Below, in pieces: positions 49,301 to 62,900 of a stretch of 64,000 nt of DNA (within the stretch, counting starts at the first letter, position 1; each line of letters starts with the position of its first letter). The notes under the pieces were generated by a model. The model was not told the DNA's origin, did not search any database, and worked only from the letters and a program-made list of their open reading frames with translations. This DNA is from Combretum micranthum (lineage: Eukaryota > Streptophyta > Magnoliopsida > Myrtales > Combretaceae). The DNA lies in contig JAMXBD010000235.1 in assembly GCA_024138025.1 (NCBI GenBank), positions 1 to 64,000 of the forward strand. The letters are read 5' to 3'. The position numbers and the translations under genes were made by a program.

Positions 49301-52300
49301 CTCTGCTTTTCACTATCTTCCTCCTCTTCCATTTCCCATTTTCTAAAAAACAATGTAAATTACCTCTCCTCAAAACCCTAAACCTAATTGTAATTTTATC
49401 TCTCTAAAAATACTAAACGAGCTCTTCGACTAAGATAGAGACAACTTTGTTGATGGCTCATTGGCATCGTATTCTGATTCTCTATCCTCCTAACCTTCTC
49501 TAACGATGATCATTAGCCCATGAGACCAATCAGGTTAGGCTATTGCGATAAGAAATGGAAATTTTGGATGGATCTGAAAAGTCGTAGCAGTGTTGCAGCT
49601 CATGAAGGAGCTGGTTGATGTTGTTTCAGTATATGGTAAAGCTCAGCAAAGGTAAGAGCTTTATCTGGAACCAGGTTAAGAAGTGTGATTATTTCTAAGT
49701 TGAGGTTTTATCTTTGTTTTTGTTAGGTTTTTGTTTTGTTTTAGATAACATAGAGGTTTCTAGGGTTTATAAATATAAATTGGTTGACTTGACATTTCAA
49801 GCCAGATTCATTTATGGGTTTGCATTCGTTATCATAAAGAATGTAACTTTTCAATCCTTTCCATATAATATCGAATCCCTGAGTTTGTACTTTTTTTGTG
49901 TACTTTTCACCTCCTTATTTGTTGGGTTTTATTTTTTAGAATTGAAGCTATGATTAATTAGTTTATTGGATTTTGTTTTTTTAATTTTTTGTGTGTGCAT
50001 TTTAGGGATTTAATTGGTGAAATTTGGGAATTTAGATTTTGAATATTGTAGCTTTTTTTGAGTCTGTGTTTGTTGATATTTTGATAATTGTTTGTAGTTT
50101 AATGCATTGCTATGACCTCTCTAGCTGTTTGAGTATAATGGATTCAAAAAGATTGGAATATTGGATTATGATTCTCTAATTTTTCTTAATTTTTGCTATT
50201 TGTTAATTAATTGAGGGGTTTACTTGAAGAAATTCGTGGTTTTTTATTTGTAAGCTTGTAAGCTTGTAAGCTTTTCTTTGTTTTGTTGTTGTTTAAGTCT
50301 TGGTATATGTTATGGATTGAAGATTACTATGATCTTATCATTATATGGATTGTTTAACAAATGAAAGTTATTTGTTTTCTATTCAGTAATCAACATCCTT
50401 TTAGTAATTAATGGAACTCTTTTGATTTTGATTCTCAAAGTTTTTAAAATATTTGGTTTCAATAAGTGCTTTCATATTCAATTTATTGAGGTCTCCATTT
50501 AAGGTTGTTCCGCAATCTTGCTTTGTGGAATTTGACCACGCTTGAAAAGATCTTATCTTGAATTTAAATTGGAATGCACTCGCTAATGGTTTTTAAGTTG
50601 CTTGAATAATTAGACTTATGGATTAATTAATGTAGGACATTTTACTTGATTGATCTTTTGTGTTATATATATATACACTAAACTTAGTATAAATAGGTGG
50701 GCTGTTGACTAAGAAAGATTTTTTTGACATGACAATGAAAGGCTAGCCTTCCAACTTCTTATTGCCTATTTCGAGTCATGTTGCTACATAATTATTGCTA
50801 CCTTTTTCCATATGCAAGTAGTTCTACACAGGTTATTCATTAAGACAAAAGAGAAAAGATCATTGTTGTTATAATGTTGAGTCTTTTAGCTTGTTTGAAG
50901 CAAATGGTCTATGCACTTGATTCTCTCAATATAGGAGATAGGATTTCCATATGGAAGTATTGGCTTTCTATCTCCTCAATAGTTAAAATATTGAATATAT
51001 TAAAGTTTGTAATATAATGTATTTTATAATTCTTATATTTTGTTTTTTAGTCATCTTTTGATAGATTTGGATATGAGGCGCATTTCTTTAGGTGGGTTAT
51101 TTGTTGGAGTTGTTTGTTTTAGTTATAAAATTCTAGTTCCTTAGAATAATAGTTTGCCGAAGAATAAGAGGTGGGACTTTGGATTGATCATTGCCATGGT
51201 TTTGTTGGACTTAGCATTTTAGTTTTATCACAACAACAAAGTGCATGCATCATATATGCATTAGTTGAATATACTAACTCATCCAATAATGCCAATGAAG
51301 TCAGTTTATGTAGCAATGTTAGTAACGAAAAGTTCAAATGAGCACTTAAATTATCATCCAAAAAGTTTAGGGTGCTAATTGCAGTTCAACCAAAGTTTCA
51401 TATACTAAATTTGTCATTAATCCTTATTTATTTGTTGTTGTTTGTGAAACATGAATAATCAGTCTAACACTATTTTGTTTGCAATTTTAATATAGTATCT
51501 GTGATGTTCTTTATCTCCTGATTAATCTATCTGCTTATTATAGTTAAAGCGTGATCCTAGAAATTTGAGATCATGACCATGAAAACTAACTTGGGCTATC
51601 TATCGAAATGCTCTAATTGTCAAAAGTAGTTCTTTTTTTTTTTTTGCCTTCTCTTTTCAAGGTTTACCATATAATTTTCAATGCATTAGGAGTTCATAAT
51701 TCTTCTTCTTCTTCTTTCTCTCTTTTCTTGGGATGAAAGTATTCTTGATTCCTATTTATGTTTATTTTAACTTTGTTCTTGCCAGGGTGCTACACTTCTC
51801 ATTGCTTAGTTGAAAATAGTGAAAAGTGTAATAAGAATGAAAATGTGAGTTACTAGCCTTCTTAATGCTATTTTCTTATTGCATAGATAAACCCAATTTT
51901 TTTTTTATTATTTGTTTGTGGACTTCCATTGTAGATTCTTTCAAATGGAGCTACATTGATCCTAAATCTAGTCAAAACAATCATAGATGGTACATTAAAT
52001 GGGAGCAAGCCTATACTAGTTGAGAAAAAGTTGATCGAGAGGTGAAATCCTAACAGGAAATGGAAAGAATTCTTTTCATTAGTTTTCGCATTCCAGGCAT
52101 GTCTTTACGCTAAGGCATTTGCTGCATTTGCTTATAATGTGTATAGTTTCTAATTTGTGTTGTTTCCCCTTTACAAGATTTCCTCGTCATAAAGCCAATA
52201 TATCAAGCAATTGAGAACGACATTGCAAGGGAGAGTAGACTAGCATGGGAGCTGGGGCACATGGGCTTGGCAATCCCCAAGTCTTAACCAGGAGTAGTAG

Positions 52301-52680
52301 TTTGTGTGGTGTTTTTTTTCCGCATTTTGAATGTTGAAAGCTAGTATATCGCTTCAATCCTATCCGTCATGCTTTTACTTAGAGTTTTGTTGTTATCAAG
52401 AGTTATTGTGTTTTACCTTTTAAGAGAATCATTCCCCTCCACTGCATTCTTCTTCACTTGGCTATTTTTGTTGGGGGAGAACACACTAATTTCCTGATCA
52501 AATATACTTTCTTTATTTGAAATATTTGTTTTTTTAGTCCCTACCTCGTTTGTGTTTCATAATAATAATAATGATAATACATTTGATTTCATAGGAATCA
52601 CTAATCAAAACATGGTCTGGAAGCTGGATAGACAAAGATGGCAAAGGAAAAGTGCAGATGGGTGTATGTCAATTTAGCAT
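49300..52680 (+). other. Unidentified candidate split gene or gene relic
   Basis: A pyrimidine-rich leader-like stretch with a telo-box AAACCCTA (49373-49380) suggests a promoter-proximal region. Coding-like segments with plausible splice edges follow. Near 49590-49650 an open piece reads LQLMKELVDVVSVYGKAQQ before GTAAGAG. At 51935-52041, behind a TTGTAG acceptor, a frame reads ILSNGATLILNLVKTIIDG and ends LVEKKLIER before GTGAAA. At 52178-52297 an open piece reads YQAIENDIARESRLAWELGH to a stop. The exon order, frame links and start codon do not form one clean ORF, so it may be broken. I do not recognise the family. A 9-bp direct repeat (TGTAAGCT-type) occurs near 50250-50275. Confidence 0.25.
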
Positions 52681-52689
52681 GCCCTTCAA

Positions 52690-53640
52690 AAAGTGGAATA
52701 TGATTTCAAATAGAGTTCATATTTATTGTATAATTATAATATTTTTGTTTGTATTATTTTATTTTAGTGTGTAATATTACAATTTTGAGAAATTAATATT
52801 CATAATTCATATAAAAGGTGTAATGATATTATTATTTTGGTAATGTATTTCTACCTCATAAAAATGCAATATTAAAATTTAATTAAAATATAAAATTTAT
52901 TTATTAATATATAATACATTATATTTATCTTGAATTTTTTTTTATTTCAAAATATATCTTCTTTAATGTCCATTATAATTTGAATAATACTTGTATCATA
53001 TAAGGACATAAAGCAATTTTAAAAGAAAATATGATTTTAAATAATTTGCGTTATAAATTGAGTATTGAAAATATCAAAACTAATAGTAGTATCTATGTGA
53101 TATTTTATTATACAGTCACTACATAATATCATAAACATATAGTTATTTTTGCAAAAATAAATAAATAACACCGATTTAAAAAAAAGTATTGAAAAAGAAT
53201 ATTTCATTCAAGTTTGATCAAATTCCAATTCGAACTTGGTGTGATCATTAAAGACTTTGAGATCAACGGTGAAGGAGAACATCGATGATTAATTGCCTAA
53301 ACCGGCAAGCCAGTCCACTTTTTGATCGATGAGCCGGTGCAACAATTGCATAAACTGACAATAAGCAACAACCAATAAGCAAAACAATTAATTATTAGGT
53401 CGTCTATAATTTTTAGTTTATCTAAGAAATTGGTTATTGAGCCCATTAGATAATATAGTTTGTATGCAAAGTATTGTGGGACTATAGTACTGCATTTTTT
53501 ATTTATGGGATTGTGTCAAACATAATACCTAAACATTTGCAAAAGTTTAAGTATCATTTTTGACATTAATACTTTAATTATATAATATATAAATAATCAT
53601 ATTTTGATAGGTTAATTTCACATCATATTTTTTAAATGGT
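52690..53640. other. AT-rich non-coding stretch
   Basis: Very AT-rich with no gene. It leads into the satellite array without a sharp edge. Confidence 0.4.
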
Positions 53641-55370
53641 AAGTTTGTCTAATTATGGTACATTTGTCTTAATATGGTATATTGTAGAATTGTTATATTG
53701 TGGTAGAATTGTCGTATTTTAGTAGGTAAGTAACTTTGTTGTATTATCGTATTCTGGTAAGTAACTTATGTACATTATCTTCTATTATGTAATTTTGTTG
53801 TAATTTGGTACTTTCGGTCTTTTTTTGATATGTTGTAAGATTGTTCTATTATGGTAGAATAGTTGTATTATGGTAAGTAACTTTTGCACCATATCTTCTA
53901 TCTCGTAATTTTGTTGTATTTTAGTAGTTTTGGTCTTTTTCTGGTATGTCATAAGATTGTTTTGTTATGGTACAATAGTCGTATTCTGGTAAGTAACTTT
54001 TGCATGATATCTTCTATATCGTAATTTTGTCGTATTTTGGTAGTTTTGGTTTTTTTCTAGTATGTCGTAAGATTGTTCTATTGTGGTAGAATAGTCATAT
54101 TTTTGCAAGTAAGTTTTCTACGATATCTTCTATCTCCTAATTTTATAGTATTTTGGTAGTTTCTGTCTTTTTTTTTTTTCCTGATATGTCGTAAGATTGA
54201 TCTATTGTGATAGAATAGTCGTATTCTGGTAAGTAACTTTTGCATTATATCTTCTATATCGTAATTTTGTTGTATTTTGGTAGTTTTGGACTTTTTCTGG
54301 TATGTCGTAAGATTATTCTATTATAGTAGAGCAGTCATATTCCGGTAAGTAACTTTTGCACTTTATTTTCTATATTGTAATTTTGTTGTATTATGATAGT
54401 TTCGGTCTTTTTGTGGTATGTCGTAAGATTATTCTATTGTGGTAGAATAGTTGTATTTGATAAGTAACTTTTTCACTTTATTTTCTATCTCGTAATTTTA
54501 TTATATCTTGGTAGTTTCGGTCTTTTTTTTTTGTATATTGTAAGATTGTTCTATCATGGTAGAATAGTCGTATTCTGGTAAGTAACTTTTGTGCTTTATC
54601 TTTTATATCATAATTCGTTGTATTCTGGTAGTTTCGATCTTTTTCTGGTATGTCGTAATATTGTTCTATTATAGTAGAATAGTTGTATCCTGGTAAGTAA
54701 CTTTTGCAATTTATCTTTTATCTCGTAATTTTATTGTATCTTGGTAGTTTTAGTCATATTCTGGTATGTCTTAAGATTGTTTTATTGTTATAGAATATCA
54801 TATTATGGTAAGTAACTTTTGCAGGATATCTTCTATCTCGTAATTTTGTTGTATTCTGGTAATTTTAGTATATTTTTGGTATGTCGTAACATTGTTCTAT
54901 TTGGTAAAATAATCATATTATGGTAAGTAACTTTTTCACGACATCTTCTATCTCCTAATTTTATTGTATTCTGGTAGTTTCGGACTTTTTTTTTTGTATG
55001 TCGTAAAATTGTTCTATTGTATTAGCATAATTGTATTATGATAAGTAACTTTTACACTATATCGTCTATCTTGTAATTTTGTTGTATTCTGGTAGTTTCG
55101 ATCATATTCTGGTATGTCGTAATATTATTCTATTGTGGTACAATAGTTTTATTCTGGTAAATAACTTCTGCATGAAATCCTTCTATCTCTTAGTTTTATT
55201 ATATTCTGGTAGTTTCGATCTTTTTTTGGTATTTCGTAAGATTGTTTTATTGTGATAGAATAGTCATATTCCTGTAAGTAACTTTTGTATTATATCTTTT
55301 ATCTCATAATTTTGTTATATTTTTGTAGTTTTAGTCTTTTTCTAGTACACCGTAACATTATTTTATTGTA
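53640..55370. repeat. Satellite-like array, unit about 116 bp
   Basis: The order GTAAGTAACTTTTGCA, CTTCTATCTCGTAATTTTG, TTGTATTCTGGTAGTTT, CTGGTATGTCGTAAGATTG, TTCTATTGTGGTAGAATAG repeats about 14 times. The GTAAGTAAC word or a close variant falls near 53757, 53873, 53988, 54229, 54343, 54580, 54693, 54807, 54921 and 55277, about 114-124 bp apart. At least ten copies of GTAAGTAAC are exact. The array ends roughly 700 bp upstream of the TOR start codon. Confidence 0.92.
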
Positions 55371-55890
55371 TTTAAGTAGATTTTCGTTTGAATCTGGTAA
55401 TTGCATGGACATAATCAAACCGAATCATGTCTTAATTTTATGTCGTTGATATGCGACTTACATCAAATCATTCCCTACAATTTCCTCAAAATGGAAATAA
55501 CATATAGACAAGGTACAAGATGACGGATTTATTAATTTTTTTCTCCTCTTCTTTTTCGGTCGTCAGCGATCATTGGGGCAGACACATGTACGGATACGTT
55601 ATATCAACGCAATCAATCATGGTACATCTCTCCATCAAATCAAAATTTAGTCAAACAACAATCGAATTTGTGTCCTTGAAAAACCAATCAGGTCTCACAA
55701 CGTGTAACAGACCCAAAAGCCAGAAGCCCAAAAAGTTAAACGATACAAAAAAACATTTCCATTTACACATGGTAATAGAGAGACTCCATAGGACATCTTG
55801 TGTGTTTGTATGAGCCCAAAAAGGGGAAAGCGTGTCCAAGCAAAAACATCAAGCACCTTACATTCAATAAAAACAAAAACCCAAAAAACT
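55371..55890. promoter_or_regulatory. Presumed TOR promoter region
   Basis: This lies between the satellite and the TOR leader. No definite TATA box or coding sequence is seen. It must hold the proximal promoter if TOR is transcribed from its usual place. Confidence 0.35.
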
Positions 55891-56084
55891 AGAGAGAGAG
55901 AGAGAGAGAGGGAGAGTGTATCTGTTACCTTATAGCTTCAAGAGCTAAAGGGTTTGTTGAATCAGATAGGTTTTATAAGAAACCCTAGTTCATGCCTTAA
56001 TAGGGTTTCTTTTGGAGGATACAGTGCGTGGGAGATAAGGCATAGGGAGAGTGCGTGAGTTAGGGTTTAGTGTTTGCTTGGCGA
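55891..56084 (+). promoter_or_regulatory. TOR 5' leader with (GA)10, telo-boxes and a minimal uORF
   Basis: A (AG)10 run lies at 55891-55910. Telo-box words follow: AAACCCTA at 55980-55987 and TAGGGTTT at 56001-56008 and 56061-56068. A two-codon upstream ORF, Met-Pro-stop, is at 55992-56000. The transcription start is unknown, so which of these are in the mRNA is uncertain. Telo-boxes are known from plant ribosomal and translation genes. Confidence 0.5.
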
Positions 56085-59000
56085 ATGGCTCTAGCGGCCG
56101 CGCCACAGTCACTCCGCTTTGGTGTTGGTGGATCCGCCGCCGCTGCTGCCGCCGCTGCAGCAGCGGCAGCCACCGCTGCCGGGAGTTTTGATGCGTTTAA
56201 TAGGATTCTCTCGGACCTCTGCACTCGTGGAATTCCTAAGGTATTGGGATAATTAATTGTCTTATTCTTTTGATAATTCTGTGCACTTTGACACACACAC
56301 CCACAGAGGTTTTTGCTTTGGAAATTTGAGGTTGGAGGAGTGGTAAATGCGAGATATTTTGCGGGTTTGGAGATATTATATTTTAGCTTTTGTTTCGATC
56401 AAGTTTGATTGGTTTAGTTACTTCTTGTGGTTGAAGAAAATGTAATTCGCAATGTGGTATCTGAGTAACATCATATATTTTGGACTACGTTGGAACTGAA
56501 TCAGTGCTGAGAGGAGTAGTCGTTGTTTGACATATTATGTATTTGGAGAAGATTGTTTGCTTTTGTTTTGGGTTGAGTTTGGTTAATTTAGTTAGCATTA
56601 CTGGTTGAAGAAGATGTACTATAGTATGCAATTATTTGTGTCGTATCATATGTTTGGAGTACATCGGACATTGATCAGTGTTGGGAGGAGTATTAGGTGC
56701 TTGGAGAAAGTTCTTTGGTTCTGTTTCGCAATGTGTTGGTTAGATTAGTTATAGTTGATGTTTTATGAAGAAAATTTAGCTTCTTTTTGTTGAATGTTTG
56801 TTCTCGATCAAGCACAGAGGTGGCAAAAGTGAGATTGGTTGCTAAATGAATTGTATCAAAGGCGGCAAAGTTGGGTGAAAAGACTACGTAGAACAGTAAG
56901 AGCAGATAACTTGTAGAGCTAATTTGTGCTTATGTGATTTTCAAGCACATTGTGCATTTTTTTTTTTGTATCTTTTTTGTCATGTTGTATACACTGATGT
57001 CTTAGGTGTCCAATAGTGCATTAGTACAGCAGGTTTCTTACCCTTTTACTTTTCAAATAAAATAAAAAAAATTGACATTATCCTAACAAGGAAAAGAAAA
57101 AGCAAGTATAGCCTGAATTCTATAGCTGTGAAGATTGAAATTAGGAACTTTATTGAAGGTTTGAGATTGGATCCTAGAGACGATCCCATTTTCTTTCTCC
57201 TCAAATCATCACATAAGCGTAGGAAAGTGTTTTTTGGCATCTATTCAATACTCTTTTTCTGGCTTCATCAATACTGAAGCAGATATACTTACAAAGAAAT
57301 AAGTGAGGGAAAAATTCATTCCCCCCAAAAAAAAAAAAAAAAAAATGAAATTCATCCAAAAAGACAAAAAGAGAGAGGGCAAGACACTGAAAACAAACAG
57401 AAGATCTGCTTAAACATTATATGACAAGGAATTGCTTCTTGAAGAAAGATGTCACTCAGTTCGCTGAGAGCAACGATGGATAAGGATATATGATGAGCTG
57501 TGAATTCTAAAGGGAGCATTAAAGGGAGTCCCTCAGGGAATTTTATGTGTTGTGTTTTCTTTTACTTGTATCACACTAAAATCTATCTACCATGTCATTA
57601 CACGAGTGATGCATTGTCTTTCTTGTGTAACACTAAAATCTCTCTACTCTAACTGTGTATGCTTTTGTACTGAAGCATTTGATTCTGTTAGTATCTGTTG
57701 ATCCCTATAGTATTTTTTTTATTTTTTTAATTGAATGAAATCACGGAATCTACATGAAAGTAACAGAACAATGTGTAACCAAGGCAGGCTTATTGTCAGC
57801 TGCTACAGAAAACTATACTCTTAATCTCACTGAGGGAGCTTTGAATTGTAATGTGTTTTAGGCGTGTGTAGTTATTACTTTATTAACGTTATATTTTTGC
57901 ATGTGAATTATGATTGCTATGTGTCTGTTTCTCTGTGTAGCTAGTCTTTTTTATTTACTTAGTCAATATTTAACCACTTACCATTACTTCTGTTTAACCT
58001 TTACCTACTGAACCCTCCACCCCCCTCCCTCCCTCTACTGCTAAACCAGGATGGGGCTTCCCTAGCTTTGAGGAAATACGTGGAGGAACAAGCGCGTGAT
58101 CTTAGTGTGGAGGCTTTTGGCCGATTTATGGATCAGTTATATGAGGCCTCTCGTTCTTCTTGAAAGTAGTGATCTTGCTGAAAATCTTGGAGCACTGAGA
58201 GTCATTGATGAGCTAATTGATTGAGCTTGGTGAAAATGCCACCAAGGTTTCAAAATTCTCAGCCTACATGCGAAGGATATTTGATATAAAACGTGATGAA
58301 GAAATTTTGGAACTTGCTAGCAGGGTTTTGGGCCACCTTGCAAGGGCAGGTGGAGCAATGACTGCAGATGAAGTTGAATACCAGGTTTGAGGATGTCCCT
58401 TATCTGTTAATCATCCAGCCTTGTGGTTGTAGTTTAAAAGAAAAAATGATCCTATCTTTTGATCTCTTTAGTTGAAAGTGGCACTGAATTGGCTCCGAGG
58501 GGACAGGGTGGAGTATCGTCGTTTTGCTGCTGTTTTGATTTTGAAGGTGGTCTTCATGTCTTCTTTTATAGCTTTTTCTTTATCATTTTCAATTAGCAAT
58601 TTTTCCAATGAAGGTAAGAAATTTCATGGTATTCTTTACTCTTCAGTAGATCTGTTTACTCAGAAAATATCTATATGATGAGGGCAGCAGCTTTATCTGT
58701 TGATAATTTTTCCAGGAAATGGCTGAAAATGCTTCCACTGTATTTAATGTGCACGTACCTGAATTTGTCGACGCTATCTGGGTTGCATTAAGGGATCCCA
58801 AGTGAATGTTCGAGAGAGAGCCGTGGAGGCACTGCGGGCTTGTCTTCGTGTTATTGAGAAGCGTGAGACAAGATGGCGTGTCCAATGGTTAGTTAATCAA
58901 CATGGCACTTGAGAAAGAGGAAAAAGTTCATGAACCGTAGATTAGTTATTCCAGTAATGATGGTATTATTGGCATGTACTAAGTTCTAAAATCATCAGTA

Positions 59001-59918
59001 CAAATTGAATAATATCTTCTCAGGTGGTTTTTCACCTACTTGGTTAACACACTCTGGATTAGGTGCTTGGAGGAAGTGGAATTAAATATTTTCCTTTCAT
59101 ATGTATAAATATGTCCTTCTGTTTGGAAGAGCTTTAGTCTAGCTGTCATATGTAAGGTAGGATATATGTCCACGCATATTTTTGTTTTTTCTTTGTGTAG
59201 TGCATCTACAAATTCTCTCAGTATAGTGTTTTTTTGTCTATTAATGAAATTATTGAATTCAGACAAATACGTCTTCTTTTGAAATGTACACATGGGCACA
59301 TCTGAAGAAATGTCTGTTTTGGCAATTTGAAGTTGTTTATCAGACCTAACACATTGCTTATTAGCTTATGCCAATATATTTGGCATCAAAGTGGGCCAAA
59401 CAGGATTAAAAGGTGTTGGTAATTTGGTGGCTTTATTTAAGTTTTCCAGCTAACAATCTCATTCTCACAATGTGCATATTTGGGTCTTTTTGGTAAAAGA
59501 TTATAAACTATGAAAGGGAGGTGTTAGTCATGCCCTTGGTCTGAGGGAATCCTTTGAATTATGGCAGGGACCATCTAATTAGTTGGAAGTTTGATATTTG
59601 GTGAGTTTCCACAATCGAAAAGGGTTGTAAATATGAATGTCATAAAAGAAAATAAAGGAAAAAATTTTGCTTATTTGTAAACAATAATGCTTTGATAGGC
59701 GTTTGTAACTCTGGATATCTTTCTCCTCCTCACCACCCTCCCCAGCTGAATATTGAATTCAGCTCTTATTTCTTTTACTAAGTATCTTGAAAGAAAAAGT
59801 GTTAAAAGCACAGAAAACTTTTCCTTTCCTTTTTTTTTATTAAATTCATAAAGAAATGGAAACAAGTGACTCTTCACTCAATGCGTAAAGGGTGCCACCC
59901 CTCTTAGAAAGAGAAGGG

Positions 59919-59949
<31 letters not shown>

Positions 59950-62900
59950 AGGGGGGGGAAGGAATGAAACCTACTTTTTATCACCAATATGTGCCATAGT
60001 CCCTTCCCCCCCCCTACCCACCTAAAATTGTGCAGGTTCTTTCAACACTTCGCCTTTCTCTTTCTCTGCATTGGGTAACTTTGGTTCCTCTTGATGGTAA
60101 TTTGTGATTATTGGTAAATTATCTGTCCAGACAAGCTTAACTGTCAAAATAAGGAAAATATACAGTTAGCTGAGTCCAGAGACACATTTAAAATTCTTTT
60201 AAATATATTCTGTATTTGGGATGCTAGTATTTTATGTTGTACCTATCCAACGTGGTTAGCATTATGTTGCTATAAATGTCAAGTTCATTCTTATCAGACC
60301 ATGGGAGCAATATTTTCATTTCTTCTACAATTGCCAATTGCCTAGAACGCAATTTGATGTAAAGCTCTGTTGAAATCCAAGAGCTATGCCAATATTGTGA
60401 TATTCATCTTAATCATGCCTATGATAGATAACAAAATTTATCTGAATTGAACAGGTATTATCGCATGTTTGAGCCACACAGGATGGCTTGGGTAGAAATG
60501 CCTCTGTGCATAGCATACATGGTTCTCTGCTGGCTGTTGGAGAGCTCTTGAGGTTGGTATTTGTGGTGAGAAATGTATGAGACATGGTTTTATACATATA
60601 TATCTATATTGTTTTCCAAGATGAATAAAAAGTGAGTACCAATTATTACTGCCACCTTGTCCATGCTTTGTTTTTAAGTATCCTGGTGCAGGGTCCTGTA
60701 TGAGTAGTCTGTGGTTGCTCCTCTTTATTTGGGCAATTTATTAGTTATACTTTTAAGAAGTAGAAACGTATGTACAGTTGGTTGAGTTTAGTGTCAAATA
60801 TATGATATTCTAATCCTGCAGTAAGGATTGCATGTGTTGATGTGTTTACAATCATAGGACTGCTAACATAAGGATCTACACTACAAAACAATCATGCGAA
60901 AGTTTATTGATCACTGCATGACCGATTCTTTGCTGAAAAGATAGCAGGGTCATGTTATATGCATTCAAGGACTGGCTGCTATTCCATTTATTTTTTATTT
61001 ATATATGTGTGACTGCTCTTTTTAATAATTTGGGCGTCTCTATTTATACTTGTGTTCAGTAAGAGTATACAGCTTCTACTGGAGAAGCTCCATTAATTCC
61101 TGTGAGGGAGAGAATCAAGCTCGGTTCTGTTTATATGTGCTCCATATCTATTTGGTGTAGACTTTCCTCATAGATCTTCTGGACAGCAAGCCTATGTAGT
61201 ATTTCATGACTGCCAGGATTTACCTTGAGGCAGTGCCTGGTTGCACCATTATCTTGATTGGGAGGATCCTTTCTTTCGATGAATGGCTCAATACTCTTGG
61301 TTTCGGAGACCCTCGATAGTATACTTTTGAGCTTTTGCACAGTGGACTATACTTTTGTATCCACTTTTTTTTTTTCCTTTGGGAATGAAATTCTGAACTG
61401 AACCAAAAAGTTGATCGGAAGGATCTTAGAGCTTTGATTGCTTTGTGTGTAGTTGAGTATTGCAATTATTTTCTATTTAACAATAATTAATATTATCTGC
61501 TTTTAAAATTGTTGGCCTCAATCTGACATTTCACCCAAACAAATTGTTAGCCTTATTTCAAAATATTTTAGCTGATTGGCAGTGGTAATTTTACATCATT
61601 ATGCAGGAATACGGGTGAATTTATGATGTCTAGATATAGAGAGGTTGCCGAAATTGTCCTCAGATACCTGGAGCACAAGGATAGGCTTGTCCGCCTCAGC
61701 ATAACATCACTGTTACCTCGCATTGCTCACTTCTTACGTGACAGATTTGTTACTCATTACTTAAAGGTTTGTGTATACTCCAATTTGATTGGCCTGCAGT
61801 TCCACTGATATAGAATATTCCATGGTAATGTTTTAAGCTGTGATTAGGTTCTTTTTGTCATTACATGCATCCAATTATGGTTCTGTTCAGATTTGCATGG
61901 ATCATATTCTTGCCGTTTTGCGGAACCCAGCTGAGCGTGCAAGTGGATTTATTGCCCTGGGGGAGATGGCTGGGGCTTTGGATGGGGAACTTGTTGACTA
62001 CTTGCCTACCATCACACTGCACTTGCGTGATGCAGTATGTCCTTTATCTTCTGTCATCCTTATACTTTGTTTGCAACTTAGATATTGTTACTGGTGCAAT
62101 TACCTTAAGAAAATTAATATTGGGCATAGCACCAGTAAGATAGTCATGACATGCAGGTTCCTTAATGTGCAGATTGCGCCACGGAGGGGTAGGCCCTCTC
62201 TTGAGGCTATTGCTTGTGTTGGAAACATTGCGAAGGCCATGGGGTCAAAAATGGAACCTCATGTCCGTGGGCTTTTGGACTGCATGCTTTCCTCTGGTCT
62301 CTCTCTCAAGCTTGTAGAGGCTCTTGAGCAAATAACTGTCAGGTGAAGCTTGTTGCTGTGCTGCTTTCCTCATATTCATTTGGATGTAAAACAGCTGAAA
62401 AATGTTTTGTTGAAATTGTTTTTTCATTTCTTTTCTTTTCTCCAGTATTCCCTCTCTGCTGCCAACCATTCAGGATCGGTTACTCCAGTGCATTTTAAAT
62501 GTTCTTTCAAAAGGCCATTATCCTCAGGCTAGGCCGACTACTGCCCTGGTTCGAGGAAGTATGGCAAACACCCCGCAGCAACCGTTGGACCCAAGTGGTT
62601 CAGCCCTTGTGCAACTTGCTTTGCAGACTCTTGCTCGTTTCAATTTTAAGGTTGTGGTTAAGTTGCATCTTTTAAGGCAAGGCCTGATTCACCTGTAGTT
62701 GCTCACTGATACTCTGTTTCAATGTTTTAGGGACATGAGCTTCTTGAGTTTGTCAGAGAATCAGTTGTTGTATACTTGGATGATGAAGATGGCACCACCC
62801 GGAAAGATGCTGCTCTCTGCTGCTGTAGACTGGTTGCAAATTCTTTTTCTGATGTCTCTATGTCACAATTTGGTTCTGTTAGGTCAAATCGAGCTGGAGG

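Noticed and set aside
56060..56296. Minus-strand poly-alanine ORF opposite TOR exon 1
   Set aside because: It is the antisense shadow of the GC-rich alanine codons (GCC/GGC are both alanine or glycine codons).
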